A stretch of 34,476 nucleotides of DNA from Bacteroidota bacterium (GCA_023415275.1 JAEZLJ010000032.1:1-34476), one strand, 5' to 3'. Positions 15,857 through 24,917 are shown, counted from the stretch's first letter. Notes: generated from the letters alone by a model not told the origin. Program-made: numbers and translations.

Positions 15857-16837
15857 TTAGTTGCCTTTTAGTGCGTTGACTATAAAATAGATGTTTAGTA
15901 CTAAATAAGAAATGAGTACCACCTGTGCTGCTATCATATCAAATCTAAAAGCCTTGCGCACCTTATTTTGCTTGACCAGCAATAATGAATAAGCCGTAGA
16001 AGTAATGATGGCAAAAATAAAGAACAGTGTCAGACCATGTAATGTATCCACCAGGGTAAAAGAGGTAGATTCAGGCAAGGAAGAATCAATGATGTATTTA
16101 TTACCAATTACAGCAAACAGGGAACCTACGCTCAGACCAAACCTGGAGTCCATTCCATCAGCATGAATATAAAAACAGACATAGGCTATCAGGAATGCCA
16201 GGTACATGCCCAGGAACATTTTCCAGAACAAACCAGAAGCATCACGTTTGATTCCTAACCTTACTTTGAAGGAACTATATTCAGTATGAGGTGTGGCCAT
16301 GCTCTCATCGCCAAAGGCTGTTTCATATTTTTTGATGCCATTGGTGATGATACAACTGTCAATGGTCCATCCACTGAGGGTAAAGCGTGGATCAAAATGC
16401 TTGCCTACAGAATCAGGTATGAATATCAGTGAACGGGAATCAAATTGAGAGTTTTCAATAGAAAGCCTCAGTGTTTGCCTGTCGAATGGAAATTTTGCAA
16501 TCTTCCAGGTATCCTTCATCACGCATTGCATTTTCATTTGCATGAAAACTTCAGGACCCGAACTATCAACCGTAGCAAATGATCTTGATACCGATTTAGC
16601 CTGGGGCACTTCAAGATTTTGAAGAAAATCAAATTTGCGGTTCTTGTATTTCAGCCAAAGCCAGAAGTTAATGGCATATTCTTTATCCTTAAAGTCTATA
16701 TCATGAATGCTGGTGATATAAATGCCCACCTTTACCGTATCGGGATGAGACTCCTGGGCTTTGGATTCAATATTGAAAGCTATACATACAATAGCCAGCA
16801 AGAAATACAATAGTGTTTTCATGGATTTATTTTTCAT
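15857..16837 (-). CDS. Prokaryotic pentameric ligand-gated ion channel (pLGIC/Cys-loop family) homologue
   Basis: 326 residues with the full pLGIC layout. Signal peptide at 1-28 (cleavage near KAQ|E; an internal ATG at 16822 is an alternative start). Extracellular beta-sandwich about 33-200: VKVGIYITSIHDIDFKDKEY opens it, WLWLKYK follows, and KFPFDRQTL at 115-123 is the Pro-loop signature (FPFDxQ). As in other bacterial members the two loop cysteines are absent. Four membrane helices: M1 about 203-224, M2 about 232-252 (pore-lining, GLSVGSLFAVIGNKY), M3 about 262-288, M4 about 299-323, with LPESTSFTLVD between M2 and M3 comparable to the M2-M3 loop LPxxxYTxxD of ELIC. No large M3-M4 loop, as usual in bacteria. 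The conserved M1 proline is missing (WKMFLGMYLAF). Ligand and ion selectivity unknown. Assigned by eye from motif and topology. Confidence 0.8.
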   Translation of the reverse strand: MKNKSMKTLLYFLLAIVCIAFNIESKAQESHPDTVKVGIYITSIHDIDFKDKEYAINFWLWLKYKNRKFDFLQNLEVPQAKSVSRSFATVDSSGPEVFMQMKMQCVMKDTWKIAKFPFDRQTLRLSIENSQFDSRSLIFIPDSVGKHFDPRFTLSGWTIDSCIITNGIKKYETAFGDESMATPHTEYSSFKVRLGIKRDASGLFWKMFLGMYLAFLIAYVCFYIHADGMDSRFGLSVGSLFAVIGNKYIIDSSLPESTSFTLVDTLHGLTLFFIFAIITSTAYSLLLVKQNKVRKAFRFDMIAAQVVLISYLVLNIYFIVNALKGN

Positions 16838-17171
16838 GATACCGGATTAACCAAAGCAAATTGAGATGACTCAACTAACTTTTATGCTGCCAAGGTAATT
16901 ATTTGAGCTCAAAATCAAAAGCAAGGAACCTCATTGTTTACCCCGGGATTAAAACTGGATTTTGTAACAGTTTAGGCATTCAAGAGCGAGAATCTACATA
17001 TTTATTAACTAATCAATTAAACCATATACATAATTTGTATAACCTGCCTATGAATGAATTATCATTACAAAAAATAATCCTTCAATTGGCAAGTTATAGT
17101 ACGATAATGTTCTTTTGTAAAGAATGACCTCCCTTTATATGGGGCTCTATGTAAATAAAGTATTGGCTATC
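16838..17171. other. 334-base gene-free spacer between pLGIC and murB
   Basis: AT-rich. It must hold the pLGIC promoter and the end of the priA-murB transcript, but I find neither a clear TAnnTTTG element nor a stem with a U-tract. An open frame from a TTG at 16903 to 17127 on the plus strand has 74 codons of no recognisable family and no supporting signals; not accepted as a gene. Confidence 0.5.
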
Positions 17172-18188
17172 CTAAATAATATTCACCTCTCTTTCCAGTA
17201 GTATATCAAATTTGTCCTGCACTGAATGAATAATATCCGAACTCAGATCATATATCTCAGCTCCGGTGGCTTTGCCATAATTAACCAATACCAGGGCTTG
17301 TTTGGAATAACACCCTGCATCACCTTTTCTAAACCCCTTCCATCCACAATGTTCAATGAGCCAACCGGCAGGAACTTTTACTAATCCTTCCTCTACAGGA
17401 AAGGAAGGTATGCCAGGATACTGTGTTTGCAATACCCGAAACTTGTCTCCCGGTATCACTGGGTTCTTGAAAAAACTTCCCGCATTGCCAACTAATTTCG
17501 GATCAGGTAACTTCGAAGAACGGATTCGTATAACCGCCTTTGATATAGCTTCTATGCTCAGTTCAGTAACGCCCATTGTATCCAATTCCTGCCTGATGGC
17601 ACCATAATTTGTATTAAAAGATGGTCTTTTATTCAACCTGTAAGTCACTGAAGTAATGACGAATTGTCCCTTGAATTTGTTTTTAAATACACTCTCCCTA
17701 TATCCAAAGCCACAATCCTTATATGAAAACTGCACTGTATGCTTTTCATATAAGTGATAGGCTTCCAGTTCATGGAACACATCCTTGATCTCTACACCAT
17801 AGGCTCCAATATTCTGCATGGGAGCTGCGCCCACATTGCCAGGTATTAAGGATAGGTTTTCTACCCCAGCATATCCATGTGCCACACAATACAGGACAAA
17901 CTGGTGCCAGTTCTCTCCTGCGGCTGCGCGAACAAACCAATGATCATCATTTTCATTGACTACCTCAATTCCTTTCAGTTCATTTTTCAATACCAGGCCA
18001 TCATAATCTTTGGTCAATAAGATATTGCTACCACCACCCAGTATAAAAAGATCTGTTTTTTTCACTGGCGATTGAGCAAGTAAGGTTTCCAATTCTGGTA
18101 CGGAAGAAAATGTGGCGAACAAACGTGCATTGGCATCTATACTAAAAGTATTGTAAGGTTTAAGGTTGATATTCTGTTGAATTGCCAT
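17172..18188 (-). CDS. murB: UDP-N-acetylmuramate dehydrogenase
   Basis: 338 residues. Reduces UDP-GlcNAc-enolpyruvate to UDP-MurNAc with NADPH and FAD, in peptidoglycan precursor synthesis. FAD-binding PCMH domain: NTFSIDANA near the N-terminus, LGGGSNILL (about 50-58), then LSLIPGNVGAAPMQNIGAYG (about 127-146). YRESVFK marks the type I enzyme (Tyr-rich loop, as in E. coli) and NAGSFFKNPVI supplies the catalytic serine. ALVLVNYGKATGAEIYDL near the end also fits. It is 31 bases after the priA stop, so the two are co-transcribed. Confidence 0.96.
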   Translation of the reverse strand: MAIQQNINLKPYNTFSIDANARLFATFSSVPELETLLAQSPVKKTDLFILGGGSNILLTKDYDGLVLKNELKGIEVVNENDDHWFVRAAAGENWHQFVLYCVAHGYAGVENLSLIPGNVGAAPMQNIGAYGVEIKDVFHELEAYHLYEKHTVQFSYKDCGFGYRESVFKNKFKGQFVITSVTYRLNKRPSFNTNYGAIRQELDTMGVTELSIEAISKAVIRIRSSKLPDPKLVGNAGSFFKNPVIPGDKFRVLQTQYPGIPSFPVEEGLVKVPAGWLIEHCGWKGFRKGDAGCYSKQALVLVNYGKATGAEIYDLSSDIIHSVQDKFDILLEREVNII

Positions 18189-18219
18189 CTTTGATTTCTT
18201 AAAAACTTAGGGCTTGCTT

Positions 18220-20661
18220 TTATATAGCGTCCACATCGGGTACTATGACCACTTTTTTGAAACGTGCTTCACTATGAAGCTTGCTGCATTCCTGTAGGAT
18301 GTCCTTTTTACACCGGTGGATCAATTGGCTATCTCTTGGAAGTTTAACCAGCAATTCCATCAGGAACATATTCCTGACTCTGTTCACAACAGGTTCTGCA
18401 GGGCCCACCAGGTATTTGCCATAGGGTACATCCAATGCCCTTGCAAATACATGGGCAGCATCAGAAACCACATCTCTCTCCTTGTGCCTGAACTGAATTT
18501 GTATAATTCTTGAAAAGGGTGGATAAAAGAATTGTTTTCTCTTTTCTATTTCCTCATTATACATGCCCACATAATCATGTTGCATCACATGCAATAGCAC
18601 AGGATGCTTTGGATTGATGGTTTGAATCAAAACCCTGCCTGCACTATCTCTTCTACCCGCTCTTCCGCTCACTTGTTCCATTAGCTGGAAAGCTCGTTCA
18701 TTGACTCTGAAGTCGGCAAAATGAACTAATGCATCCGCATCTAAAATTCCCACCAGGTCCACATTATCAAAATCAAGACCTTTTACCACCATTTGTGTAC
18801 CTACCAATACGTCGATCTTTTTTTGTTCAAATTGCTGGATCAATATATCATGGGCATTCTTATTTCTGACGGTATCAATGTCCATGCGCCCAATTTTCAC
18901 ACCCTCCAGGTCGGTAGCCAGCACTTCCTCTATTTTCTCTGTACCAAAGCTTCGCTGCACCAGCTTATCACTTCCGCATGCCTGGCAGGTAGCAGTAATG
19001 GGATATATACTCCCACAATAGTGGCATTTTAATTTATTTGAAAACTTGTGATAGGTAAGTGAGACATCACAATTCCTGCATTCAGCAATCCATCCACATA
19101 CAGTGCAAACCTGGTAAGGAGCATACCCTCTTCTGTTTTGAAAAAGAATGGTTTGCTTTCCTTTTACTGCAGTAGCTTTTATTTCATCTAATAATTGCGG
19201 AGACAACATCACTTTCTCACCCGGCTTTTTAGCGACTGTCCTGGTATCCACAATTTCCATGGCAGGCAACTTGACATCACCAAAGCGCTCAGGTAATTCC
19301 ACTAATCCGAACTTATCCTGTTTCGTATTGTAATAAGTTTCAAGAGAGGGTGTGGCACTACCCAATAATACTTTGGAGTGGGTTAATGATGCCATATAAA
19401 TAGCAGCATCCCGGCCATGATACCTGGGAGCCGGATCCTGTTGTTTATATGAGGAGTCATGCTCTTCATCACATATGATCAACCCCAGGTCGTGATAAGG
19501 AAGAAATAAGGAAGAACGGGCACCCAATACTATCTTTAGTTCACCTGTTTTGACCTTATTCCAAATCTCCACTCTTTCATTCTGGCTAAACTTTGAATGA
19601 TAAATACCTATATATCCACCAAAATGCTTTTGAAGTCTCCTGATGATCTGAGAGGTAAGAGCGATTTCAGGTAACATATAGAGTACCTGCTGACCTCTTC
19701 GTATATATTGCTCAATAAGTTTAATGTAAACATGCGTTTTACCACTTGAAGTGATACCATGGAGCAAACACACTTGTTTGGATTCAAAACACAATTGAAC
19801 ATTCCGGAAGGCATCTTGCTGAGAAGGTGTAAGCTCGAAATCGACAAATATATCCTTAGGGGCATAATGCAGTCTATCCACACTTCTTTTTTCAATCCTA
19901 AGAATTCCTTTCTCTGCAAGGCCTTTTAATTGCGCATCAGTAGCATTGCTTTTTTTTAGCAAATCAGCCTTAGTTACTTCACCCTGGGTTTTCATCAGGT
20001 GCAGATAGGCAAGCAATAATTCCATTTGCTTCGGTGCCCTGCCCCAATTATTTAATAATTCAGACAGCCTGTCCTCGTTATCAAACTCATGTTCCAGTAA
20101 AACAAAGCTTTCCTTTTTAGCATTGAATGTTTGCTTAAGTGATTCCCAAACAAAACATAGTTTTTTACCAATCAGCCGGTTTACAATCGGATAAACATGT
20201 GTGACATCCAATATTTGCTGCACTTCTGATAATCGCAATTCATGTTTTAATAATAATGCTTCAGCAACCAGGTACTCTTCGTTATCTAACTCGGAAAAAT
20301 CATCACCATATTCTTCATTATAAATGAGTATGGTTTCGCTGGACAACTTGAAATGGGAAGGCAAGGCTGCTGCCATTACCTCACCCTCTGAGCACATATA
20401 ATATTCGGCCATCCATTCCCAAAACTGCAATTGGTAACGTTGGATAACTGGTTCAGGATCAAGAATATTAATGATCTCTTTGGCTTCAAAGCTCTGGGGC
20501 TCATCTGAGTGAATGCGCTTGATCACCCCTGCATATTTTTTATTCTTACCAAGGTTTACTTCCACCCTGCAGCCCACCTGTATGCCATCAAGCATAGCAT
20601 CAGGTATTCTCCATGTGTAATTCCGGGGTAAGGCCAATGGTATGATAACTTCGGCAAACAT
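18220..20661 (-). CDS. priA: Replication restart helicase
   Basis: 813 residues. PriA recognises stalled or repaired forks and reloads the replicative helicase. N-terminal 3'-DNA-binding domain begins MFAEVIIPLALPRNYTWRIP. The helicase core has Walker A GITSSGKTHVYIKL, DEEHDSSYKQQDPAPRYHGRD (Walker B DEEH plus the aromatic-rich loop), LGSATPSLET (motif III) and the C-terminal motifs VGTQMVVKGLDFDNVDLVGI and QVSGRAGR. Between the RecA lobes lies the zinc-binding insert with paired cysteines (CTVCGW, CRNCDVSL, CHYCGS, CQACGS), eight in all, complete. Preceded by plsC (91-base gap) and followed by murB. Confidence 0.96.
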   Translation of the reverse strand: MFAEVIIPLALPRNYTWRIPDAMLDGIQVGCRVEVNLGKNKKYAGVIKRIHSDEPQSFEAKEIINILDPEPVIQRYQLQFWEWMAEYYMCSEGEVMAAALPSHFKLSSETILIYNEEYGDDFSELDNEEYLVAEALLLKHELRLSEVQQILDVTHVYPIVNRLIGKKLCFVWESLKQTFNAKKESFVLLEHEFDNEDRLSELLNNWGRAPKQMELLLAYLHLMKTQGEVTKADLLKKSNATDAQLKGLAEKGILRIEKRSVDRLHYAPKDIFVDFELTPSQQDAFRNVQLCFESKQVCLLHGITSSGKTHVYIKLIEQYIRRGQQVLYMLPEIALTSQIIRRLQKHFGGYIGIYHSKFSQNERVEIWNKVKTGELKIVLGARSSLFLPYHDLGLIICDEEHDSSYKQQDPAPRYHGRDAAIYMASLTHSKVLLGSATPSLETYYNTKQDKFGLVELPERFGDVKLPAMEIVDTRTVAKKPGEKVMLSPQLLDEIKATAVKGKQTILFQNRRGYAPYQVCTVCGWIAECRNCDVSLTYHKFSNKLKCHYCGSIYPITATCQACGSDKLVQRSFGTEKIEEVLATDLEGVKIGRMDIDTVRNKNAHDILIQQFEQKKIDVLVGTQMVVKGLDFDNVDLVGILDADALVHFADFRVNERAFQLMEQVSGRAGRRDSAGRVLIQTINPKHPVLLHVMQHDYVGMYNEEIEKRKQFFYPPFSRIIQIQFRHKERDVVSDAAHVFARALDVPYGKYLVGPAEPVVNRVRNMFLMELLVKLPRDSQLIHRCKKDILQECSKLHSEARFKKVVIVPDVDAI

Positions 20662-20752
20662 TTCCTGCCTGTAAAAATAATGGAGAACAAAGATTAATCA
20701 GGATTTATATGTATAGAGCGTTTCAGATTGTTTGTCTTCAAAACATCAACAC

Positions 20753-21535
20753 TCAAGCTTTTGCCTTTTGGGGTTGCCCTGATATCCATTTTGCTTTATG
20801 CTCTAACAATGCGGCCTCCATATTTGCAAATACTTTTTCCTTCAATTGTGCCACATCAGCAGTTGTAAGACCATCTACCGGGACTTCATGTAGAAACAGT
20901 GCCCTGCTCTTCCCGGGGTTTAAAGTGAAAATGGAAGCATAATGCATTCGTGAATACGCGTCAAGAAGCAATACGGGCTTAATTGGGGTACCCGTCTCTA
21001 TGGCGATACGGAAAGCCCCGTCATAAAATTCTTTCAAAGGTTGGTGGGTGAGGTTGAATGTACCCTCAGGGAAGACAAGCACCGATATATTTTTACGTAA
21101 TACTGATTTTAATATCTGGACGCTTCTTGAACGGTTAGCGGAACTGCTTCTGTCTACTGTTACTATTACATTTCTATATATAAAACCAAAAACTGGTATG
21201 CGTGACATCTCTACTTTTCCCAAAGGCCTGACCGGATGGCGGAAAGTCTTGGGAATAATTGCAGAATCCAGATAGGATATATGATTTAATACATAAATAT
21301 AAGATCGGTCCTTCACCGGCTTTTCTATATAAATATTACGGTGCCTGATAAACAATAAGAAGAACCATATATCTGCCCACACCACACAACCATAATATAT
21401 AAGGTTGCCGGCCCTGATCCTTCCAAGAGGCAGGACCATGATAGACCAGATAAAGACAGGGATCATCAGGATCACGAAAAGCACAAAGGCATAGATGACG
21501 TAAAGCCATTGGAAAGGCCTGAGGATCGCTTGCAT
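20753..21535 (-). CDS. 1-acyl-sn-glycerol-3-phosphate acyltransferase-like (PlsC/LPLAT family)
   Basis: 260 residues. An N-terminal hydrophobic segment (about 10-32) anchors it to the inner membrane. The LPLAT motifs are present: NHISYLD (HX4D catalytic motif), a GRS-like block (VDRSSSANRSRSV), VFPEGTFN (motif III) and a following hydrophobic PVLLLDAY. It would acylate lysophosphatidate to phosphatidate in phospholipid synthesis, though the family also includes acyltransferases for aminolipids and other lysolipids. The ATG at 21535 overlaps the stop of the upstream DUF4258 gene by one base (TGATG), so the two genes are translationally coupled, which is curious given their unrelated families. 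Confidence 0.88.
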   Translation of the reverse strand: MQAILRPFQWLYVIYAFVLFVILMIPVFIWSIMVLPLGRIRAGNLIYYGCVVWADIWFFLLFIRHRNIYIEKPVKDRSYIYVLNHISYLDSAIIPKTFRHPVRPLGKVEMSRIPVFGFIYRNVIVTVDRSSSANRSRSVQILKSVLRKNISVLVFPEGTFNLTHQPLKEFYDGAFRIAIETGTPIKPVLLLDAYSRMHYASIFTLNPGKSRALFLHEVPVDGLTTADVAQLKEKVFANMEAALLEHKAKWISGQPQKAKA

Positions 21536-21996
21536 CAGTTATAGGTTTTCTGCGCTTTTTCGTAAGGAGTGCCTGGATCTCCCGGGCAATGACATTCGAA
21601 TTCCTGGTCAAGATTATAGCAAGTGATCACTTTTGTCTTTTCATTGCATTGACCAAAAATCACGCGCAAATGCTCCCGGTCATGAGTATAACCCTGCACA
21701 GCATATACAGGGCATGGTGACTGGTTCACTTCACTTTTGGAATAATTGATCTCGCCGCTGCGCATGATGTCCTCAATATCTTCCTGGCTGATATTCCGGC
21801 ATTTCATCCTGCATTTGGCGTGTGCCGTATATTCAATATAGGACAATGTGCGATCAAAACCCCTGTCCCTTTTCTTGACTACTCCTGTTTCCCTTTTAGT
21901 AGATGGCAGGTTATTGTCTGTACCTTTCCACCTTTTCAGGAAGATTACAATAACAGCCAACAGGACCAATGCCAGGTATGGTGCAGCTTTTTTCAT
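21535..21996 (-). CDS. Membrane-anchored seven-cysteine DUF4258-like protein A
   Basis: I place the start at the ATG at 21996 (MKKAAPYLALV): this yields an N-terminal membrane helix (about 5-20) with a following KRWKG, exactly like the paralogue at 24395-24787. The frame is open to 22071, but those 25 codons look unrelated. The 153-residue protein has a long charged linker, then a DUF4258-like domain: LSYIEYTAHAKCRMKCRNISQEDIEDIMRSGEINYSKSE.. with cysteines at 62, 66, 95, 117, 126, 135 and 137. The domain should face the periplasm. Classic DUF4258 is related to toxin-like folds, but a cysteine set like this suggests disulfides or metal binding. Function unknown. It is divergent from the PAS kinase (119-base gap) and coupled to plsC. 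Confidence 0.8.
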   Translation of the reverse strand: MKKAAPYLALVLLAVIVIFLKRWKGTDNNLPSTKRETGVVKKRDRGFDRTLSYIEYTAHAKCRMKCRNISQEDIEDIMRSGEINYSKSEVNQSPCPVYAVQGYTHDREHLRVIFGQCNEKTKVITCYNLDQEFECHCPGDPGTPYEKAQKTYN

Positions 21997-22115
21997 GAAT
22001 GGCTTTGAAATGCAAGTATAATGATAATAAGGAGAGTATAGAACTGGAAAAACTGGGTTTTGCCTTTCCAATCCTCCTCTGTACCTAAGAGTAAATAATT
22101 ATTTGCTATTTAATT

Positions 22116-24365
22116 ATGAAAGATTTCATACATAAGTATAACTATTATACGACCTTAGAACCAATGAAAGACCATTCCCTGGCTGTGGAAACACTAAACA
22201 GGAAACAATCCGCCATACATCCCCTCGATCCGGTTAAAATATTGCAATCGATTGTGGATGTTATTTTCGTTTTTGATAAAAACGGATATTTCCATTATGC
22301 CAGCCCATCTTGTTTTCAATTGTTAGGTTACGAAAACACGGAGATTACAGGCAAATCATTTATTGACTTTATTCATCCCGATGACATTGAAAAGACCTTA
22401 CTTGTTGCAGGGCAAGAAACGCATGATTGCGGTTATTCTACTTTCGAGAATAGGTATATTCATAAAAACGGCTCTATAATTTATATTATCTGGACGGGCA
22501 GATGGGATGCAATAGATAGGTTGCTTTATTGTACCGCCAGGAATGGGTCTGAGAAATTCGAAGTGGAATACCGGCTTCAAAAAGCGCAAAAGATGGCAAG
22601 GGTGGCCAATTATGAATTTGATGTCATTAATAACATCTATACCTATACCTCGGACACCATGTTTGAGATTTTTGGATTAGACAGAACTATTTATCCTGAA
22701 TTCACTTCTGAACTTTTCTGGAGTTTAGTGCATCCGGAAGATCTATCTTTTGTGAAGCAAACCATCCTGCAACCCGATCTTATTGTCAACTCCCAGCATG
22801 AATACCGTATCATCCGGCCCGATGGCCAGGTGGCATATATCAGCAGGCACCGCGAAATAATCAGGGATGAACAAGGAAACCCAGTAAAAACCATTGGCAC
22901 CCTACAGGATATCACCATCCAAAAAACCGGGGAACTGGCAGTTCAGCAAAGTGAGATCCGTTTCAGGTCTCTTGTTGAAAACGGCAACGACCTGGTAGGC
23001 ATCATTGATTTGACTGGTAAATACATTTTTGTGGGAATGAATATAAAAGCGCATTTAGGCTTTGATGCCCAGGAAATGATTGGCAGAAATGCATTGGAAT
23101 TTATTCACCCGGAGGATGCTGTTGGAATAGCTGAAGTATTACACCAGATCAAAGATGCACAAATGATTAATGTGGCCCCCTTTCGCTTCATCAATAAAAA
23201 AGGGGAATACAGATGGGTGGAAACCACTGTTTCCAATCATGTGGAAAACCCAGCCATTGGTGGACTGGTGATCAACTCTAAGGATATCACCGAAAAGAAA
23301 TTAAAAGAAGATGCACTCAGGCTCAGCGAACAAAGATTTAAGGCCCTCGTCCATAACGGATCTGACCTGATAGTGATCATTGATGATAAAGGCAAATTCA
23401 ATTATATCAGTGATAATGTTAATTCAGTATTAGGATACACGCCTGAAGAAATGATCGGCCGCAATGCGCTTCAATTTATACACCAGGAGGATATAGAAAA
23501 AACCTCTTTCGAAATACAAACTCTTTTGTATGGAAGCCAGACTACTAAAGGTGTTCAGCACCGGTTCAAAAATAAAAAGGGTGAATGGGTTTGGATGGAA
23601 TCGAAAGGAAGCAATCACCTGGATAATGAAACCTTGAAAGGTATCCTTGTCAACTCCCGTAATATCGATGACAGGGTGAAACTCCAGGAACTGTTAAACA
23701 ATGAATTGATGAATAAGCAGAAGGAAATCACTTCTGCAGTAATTAAGGCTCAGGAAGCAGAACGTTCGCAATTGGGATTGGAACTGCATGATAATGTGAA
23801 CCAGATCCTGACCACGGTAAAATTGTACAATGAAATGTATCTCACCGGGTATTTGCATGATAAAGAGCTCCTGGTAAAATCTACCCAGTACACACAAGAT
23901 TGCATTAATGAGATCAGGAATATATCGAAAAGACTATCTGCACCAACATTAGGCAAAATCTCAATCAAGGACTCTATCAAAGAATTAATTAACACGATTA
24001 ATTTGACCAAACGCCTGGAAATCATTTACCTCCACCATGGAATTGATCATTTCGCTGCTTCAGAGGATCTTCACCTATCACTATACCGCATTGTACAGGA
24101 AAGCTTAAATAATATTATTAAATATTCGGATGCTCTATTGGCAAGTGTGGAGATCATTCGCCAGGAAAAATCCCTTATTTTAAAGATCTGTGACAATGGA
24201 AAAGGTTTTGATACGACCACTAAAAGAGGCGGTATTGGCATAACTAATATGAAGACAAGGGCAGAAAACTTAAACGCATCCTTTCGGTTAACAAGTACTC
24301 CCGGCCGGGGTTGCCAGATAGAAATCTGTTTCCCTTTGGAAAATGAATCAGAAAAAACTGATTAA
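22116..24365 (+). CDS. Four-PAS sensor histidine kinase (NarL/HisKA_3 type), soluble
   Basis: 749 residues with no membrane helix or signal peptide, so it is cytoplasmic. PAS1 about 43-145, PAS2 about 155-275 (PAS_3-like, HEYRIIRPDGQVAYI), PAS3 about 285-400 and PAS4 about 405-525. PAS3 and PAS4 share long near-identical stretches (EMIGRNAL.FIH.ED, NKKGE), an internal duplication. HisKA_3: EAERSQLGLELHDNVNQILTTVK with the phospho-accepting His at 558. HATPase: YRIVQESLNNIIKYSDA (N-box; the common His is replaced by Tyr), DNGKGF and GGIGITNMKTRAENL. It would pair with a LuxR/NarL response regulator; none is in view, so it looks like an orphan. MKDHSLAVE at 22164 is an alternative start. It lies between two DUF4258-type paralogues. 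Confidence 0.9.
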   Translation: MKDFIHKYNYYTTLEPMKDHSLAVETLNRKQSAIHPLDPVKILQSIVDVIFVFDKNGYFHYASPSCFQLLGYENTEITGKSFIDFIHPDDIEKTLLVAGQETHDCGYSTFENRYIHKNGSIIYIIWTGRWDAIDRLLYCTARNGSEKFEVEYRLQKAQKMARVANYEFDVINNIYTYTSDTMFEIFGLDRTIYPEFTSELFWSLVHPEDLSFVKQTILQPDLIVNSQHEYRIIRPDGQVAYISRHREIIRDEQGNPVKTIGTLQDITIQKTGELAVQQSEIRFRSLVENGNDLVGIIDLTGKYIFVGMNIKAHLGFDAQEMIGRNALEFIHPEDAVGIAEVLHQIKDAQMINVAPFRFINKKGEYRWVETTVSNHVENPAIGGLVINSKDITEKKLKEDALRLSEQRFKALVHNGSDLIVIIDDKGKFNYISDNVNSVLGYTPEEMIGRNALQFIHQEDIEKTSFEIQTLLYGSQTTKGVQHRFKNKKGEWVWMESKGSNHLDNETLKGILVNSRNIDDRVKLQELLNNELMNKQKEITSAVIKAQEAERSQLGLELHDNVNQILTTVKLYNEMYLTGYLHDKELLVKSTQYTQDCINEIRNISKRLSAPTLGKISIKDSIKELINTINLTKRLEIIYLHHGIDHFAASEDLHLSLYRIVQESLNNIIKYSDALLASVEIIRQEKSLILKICDNGKGFDTTTKRGGIGITNMKTRAENLNASFRLTSTPGRGCQIEICFPLENESEKTD

Positions 24366-24394
24366 TCAGGCTGATTAAAATTATAGACTTGATT

Positions 24395-24787
24395 TTACCT
24401 TATCGCCTTCAGCTCGCAGGGGCAATGAGCTGTATCCCGTTTGACAATGCACGATAAAATAGTAGTAGTATCCCTGCACTGTATAAGGTTAACCTGGAGG
24501 GTTTTTTCACCCGAAATCAATCCCTGTAGCAAGATCCTGGGGCAGGGTTTGTGATTTCGGTCACTGAGACTAAAATTGATGATGCCTTTATTAATGACGC
24601 GGTCAATATCCTGGTCCTCCAAACTATAGCATTTCTTTTGACAGGTAGCTTCATCCGAATATACGATCAGGCCTGGCTTCCTGTTGAACAACTCGGTTTT
24701 ATGAGGTTCATGTTGAATCCGGCTAACCACAATGGCCAGAACTGCAAGTACCAGGCAAAGTGAAAAGATCACATTTTTTTCTTTCAT
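24395..24787 (-). CDS. Membrane-anchored seven-cysteine DUF4258-like protein B
   Basis: 130 residues. MKEKNVIFSLCLVLAVLAIVV is a membrane anchor or uncleaved signal, as in the paralogue at 21535-21996. The periplasmic domain (about 40-126) has cysteines at 49, 53, 82, 104, 113, 122 and 124, with exactly the same spacing as protein A (C-x3-C-x28-C-x21-C-x8-C-x8-C-x-C), and shared residues such as KPCP/SPCP, INFS/INYS, QGL/QGY and QC. Compared with A it lacks the charged linker and the C-terminal tail. It ends 30 bases from the end of the PAS kinase (convergent) and is divergent from mtaB. Function unknown; duplication of A is the simplest origin. Confidence 0.78.
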   Translation of the reverse strand: MKEKNVIFSLCLVLAVLAIVVSRIQHEPHKTELFNRKPGLIVYSDEATCQKKCYSLEDQDIDRVINKGIINFSLSDRNHKPCPRILLQGLISGEKTLQVNLIQCRDTTTILSCIVKRDTAHCPCELKAIR

Positions 24788-24917
24788 CAGTTAACAGCAA
24801 TATAATTATTCTTTAGTCCAATAAGAGGAAGAGGCCCGGTTTTGCCAGTAATGCCCATAGCCCTCTTAACATTTTCATAATAACTATTGGTGATTTTAGC
24901 CATCCCCCCCTTTTGCC

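Noticed and set aside
16903..17127. Plus-strand open frame of 74 codons starting with TTG
   Set aside because: No family resemblance, weak start and no promoter or ribosome site; probably chance in an AT-rich spacer.
21997..22071. N-terminal extension of protein A (start at 22071)
   Set aside because: The paralogue B begins directly with the membrane anchor, matching the ATG at 21996.
24358..24378. Overlapping palindromes (CTGATTAATCAG and TTAATCAG-G-CTGATTAA) between the PAS kinase and protein B as a bidirectional terminator
   Set aside because: AT-rich stems without a clear T-run or G+C core; too weak to call.
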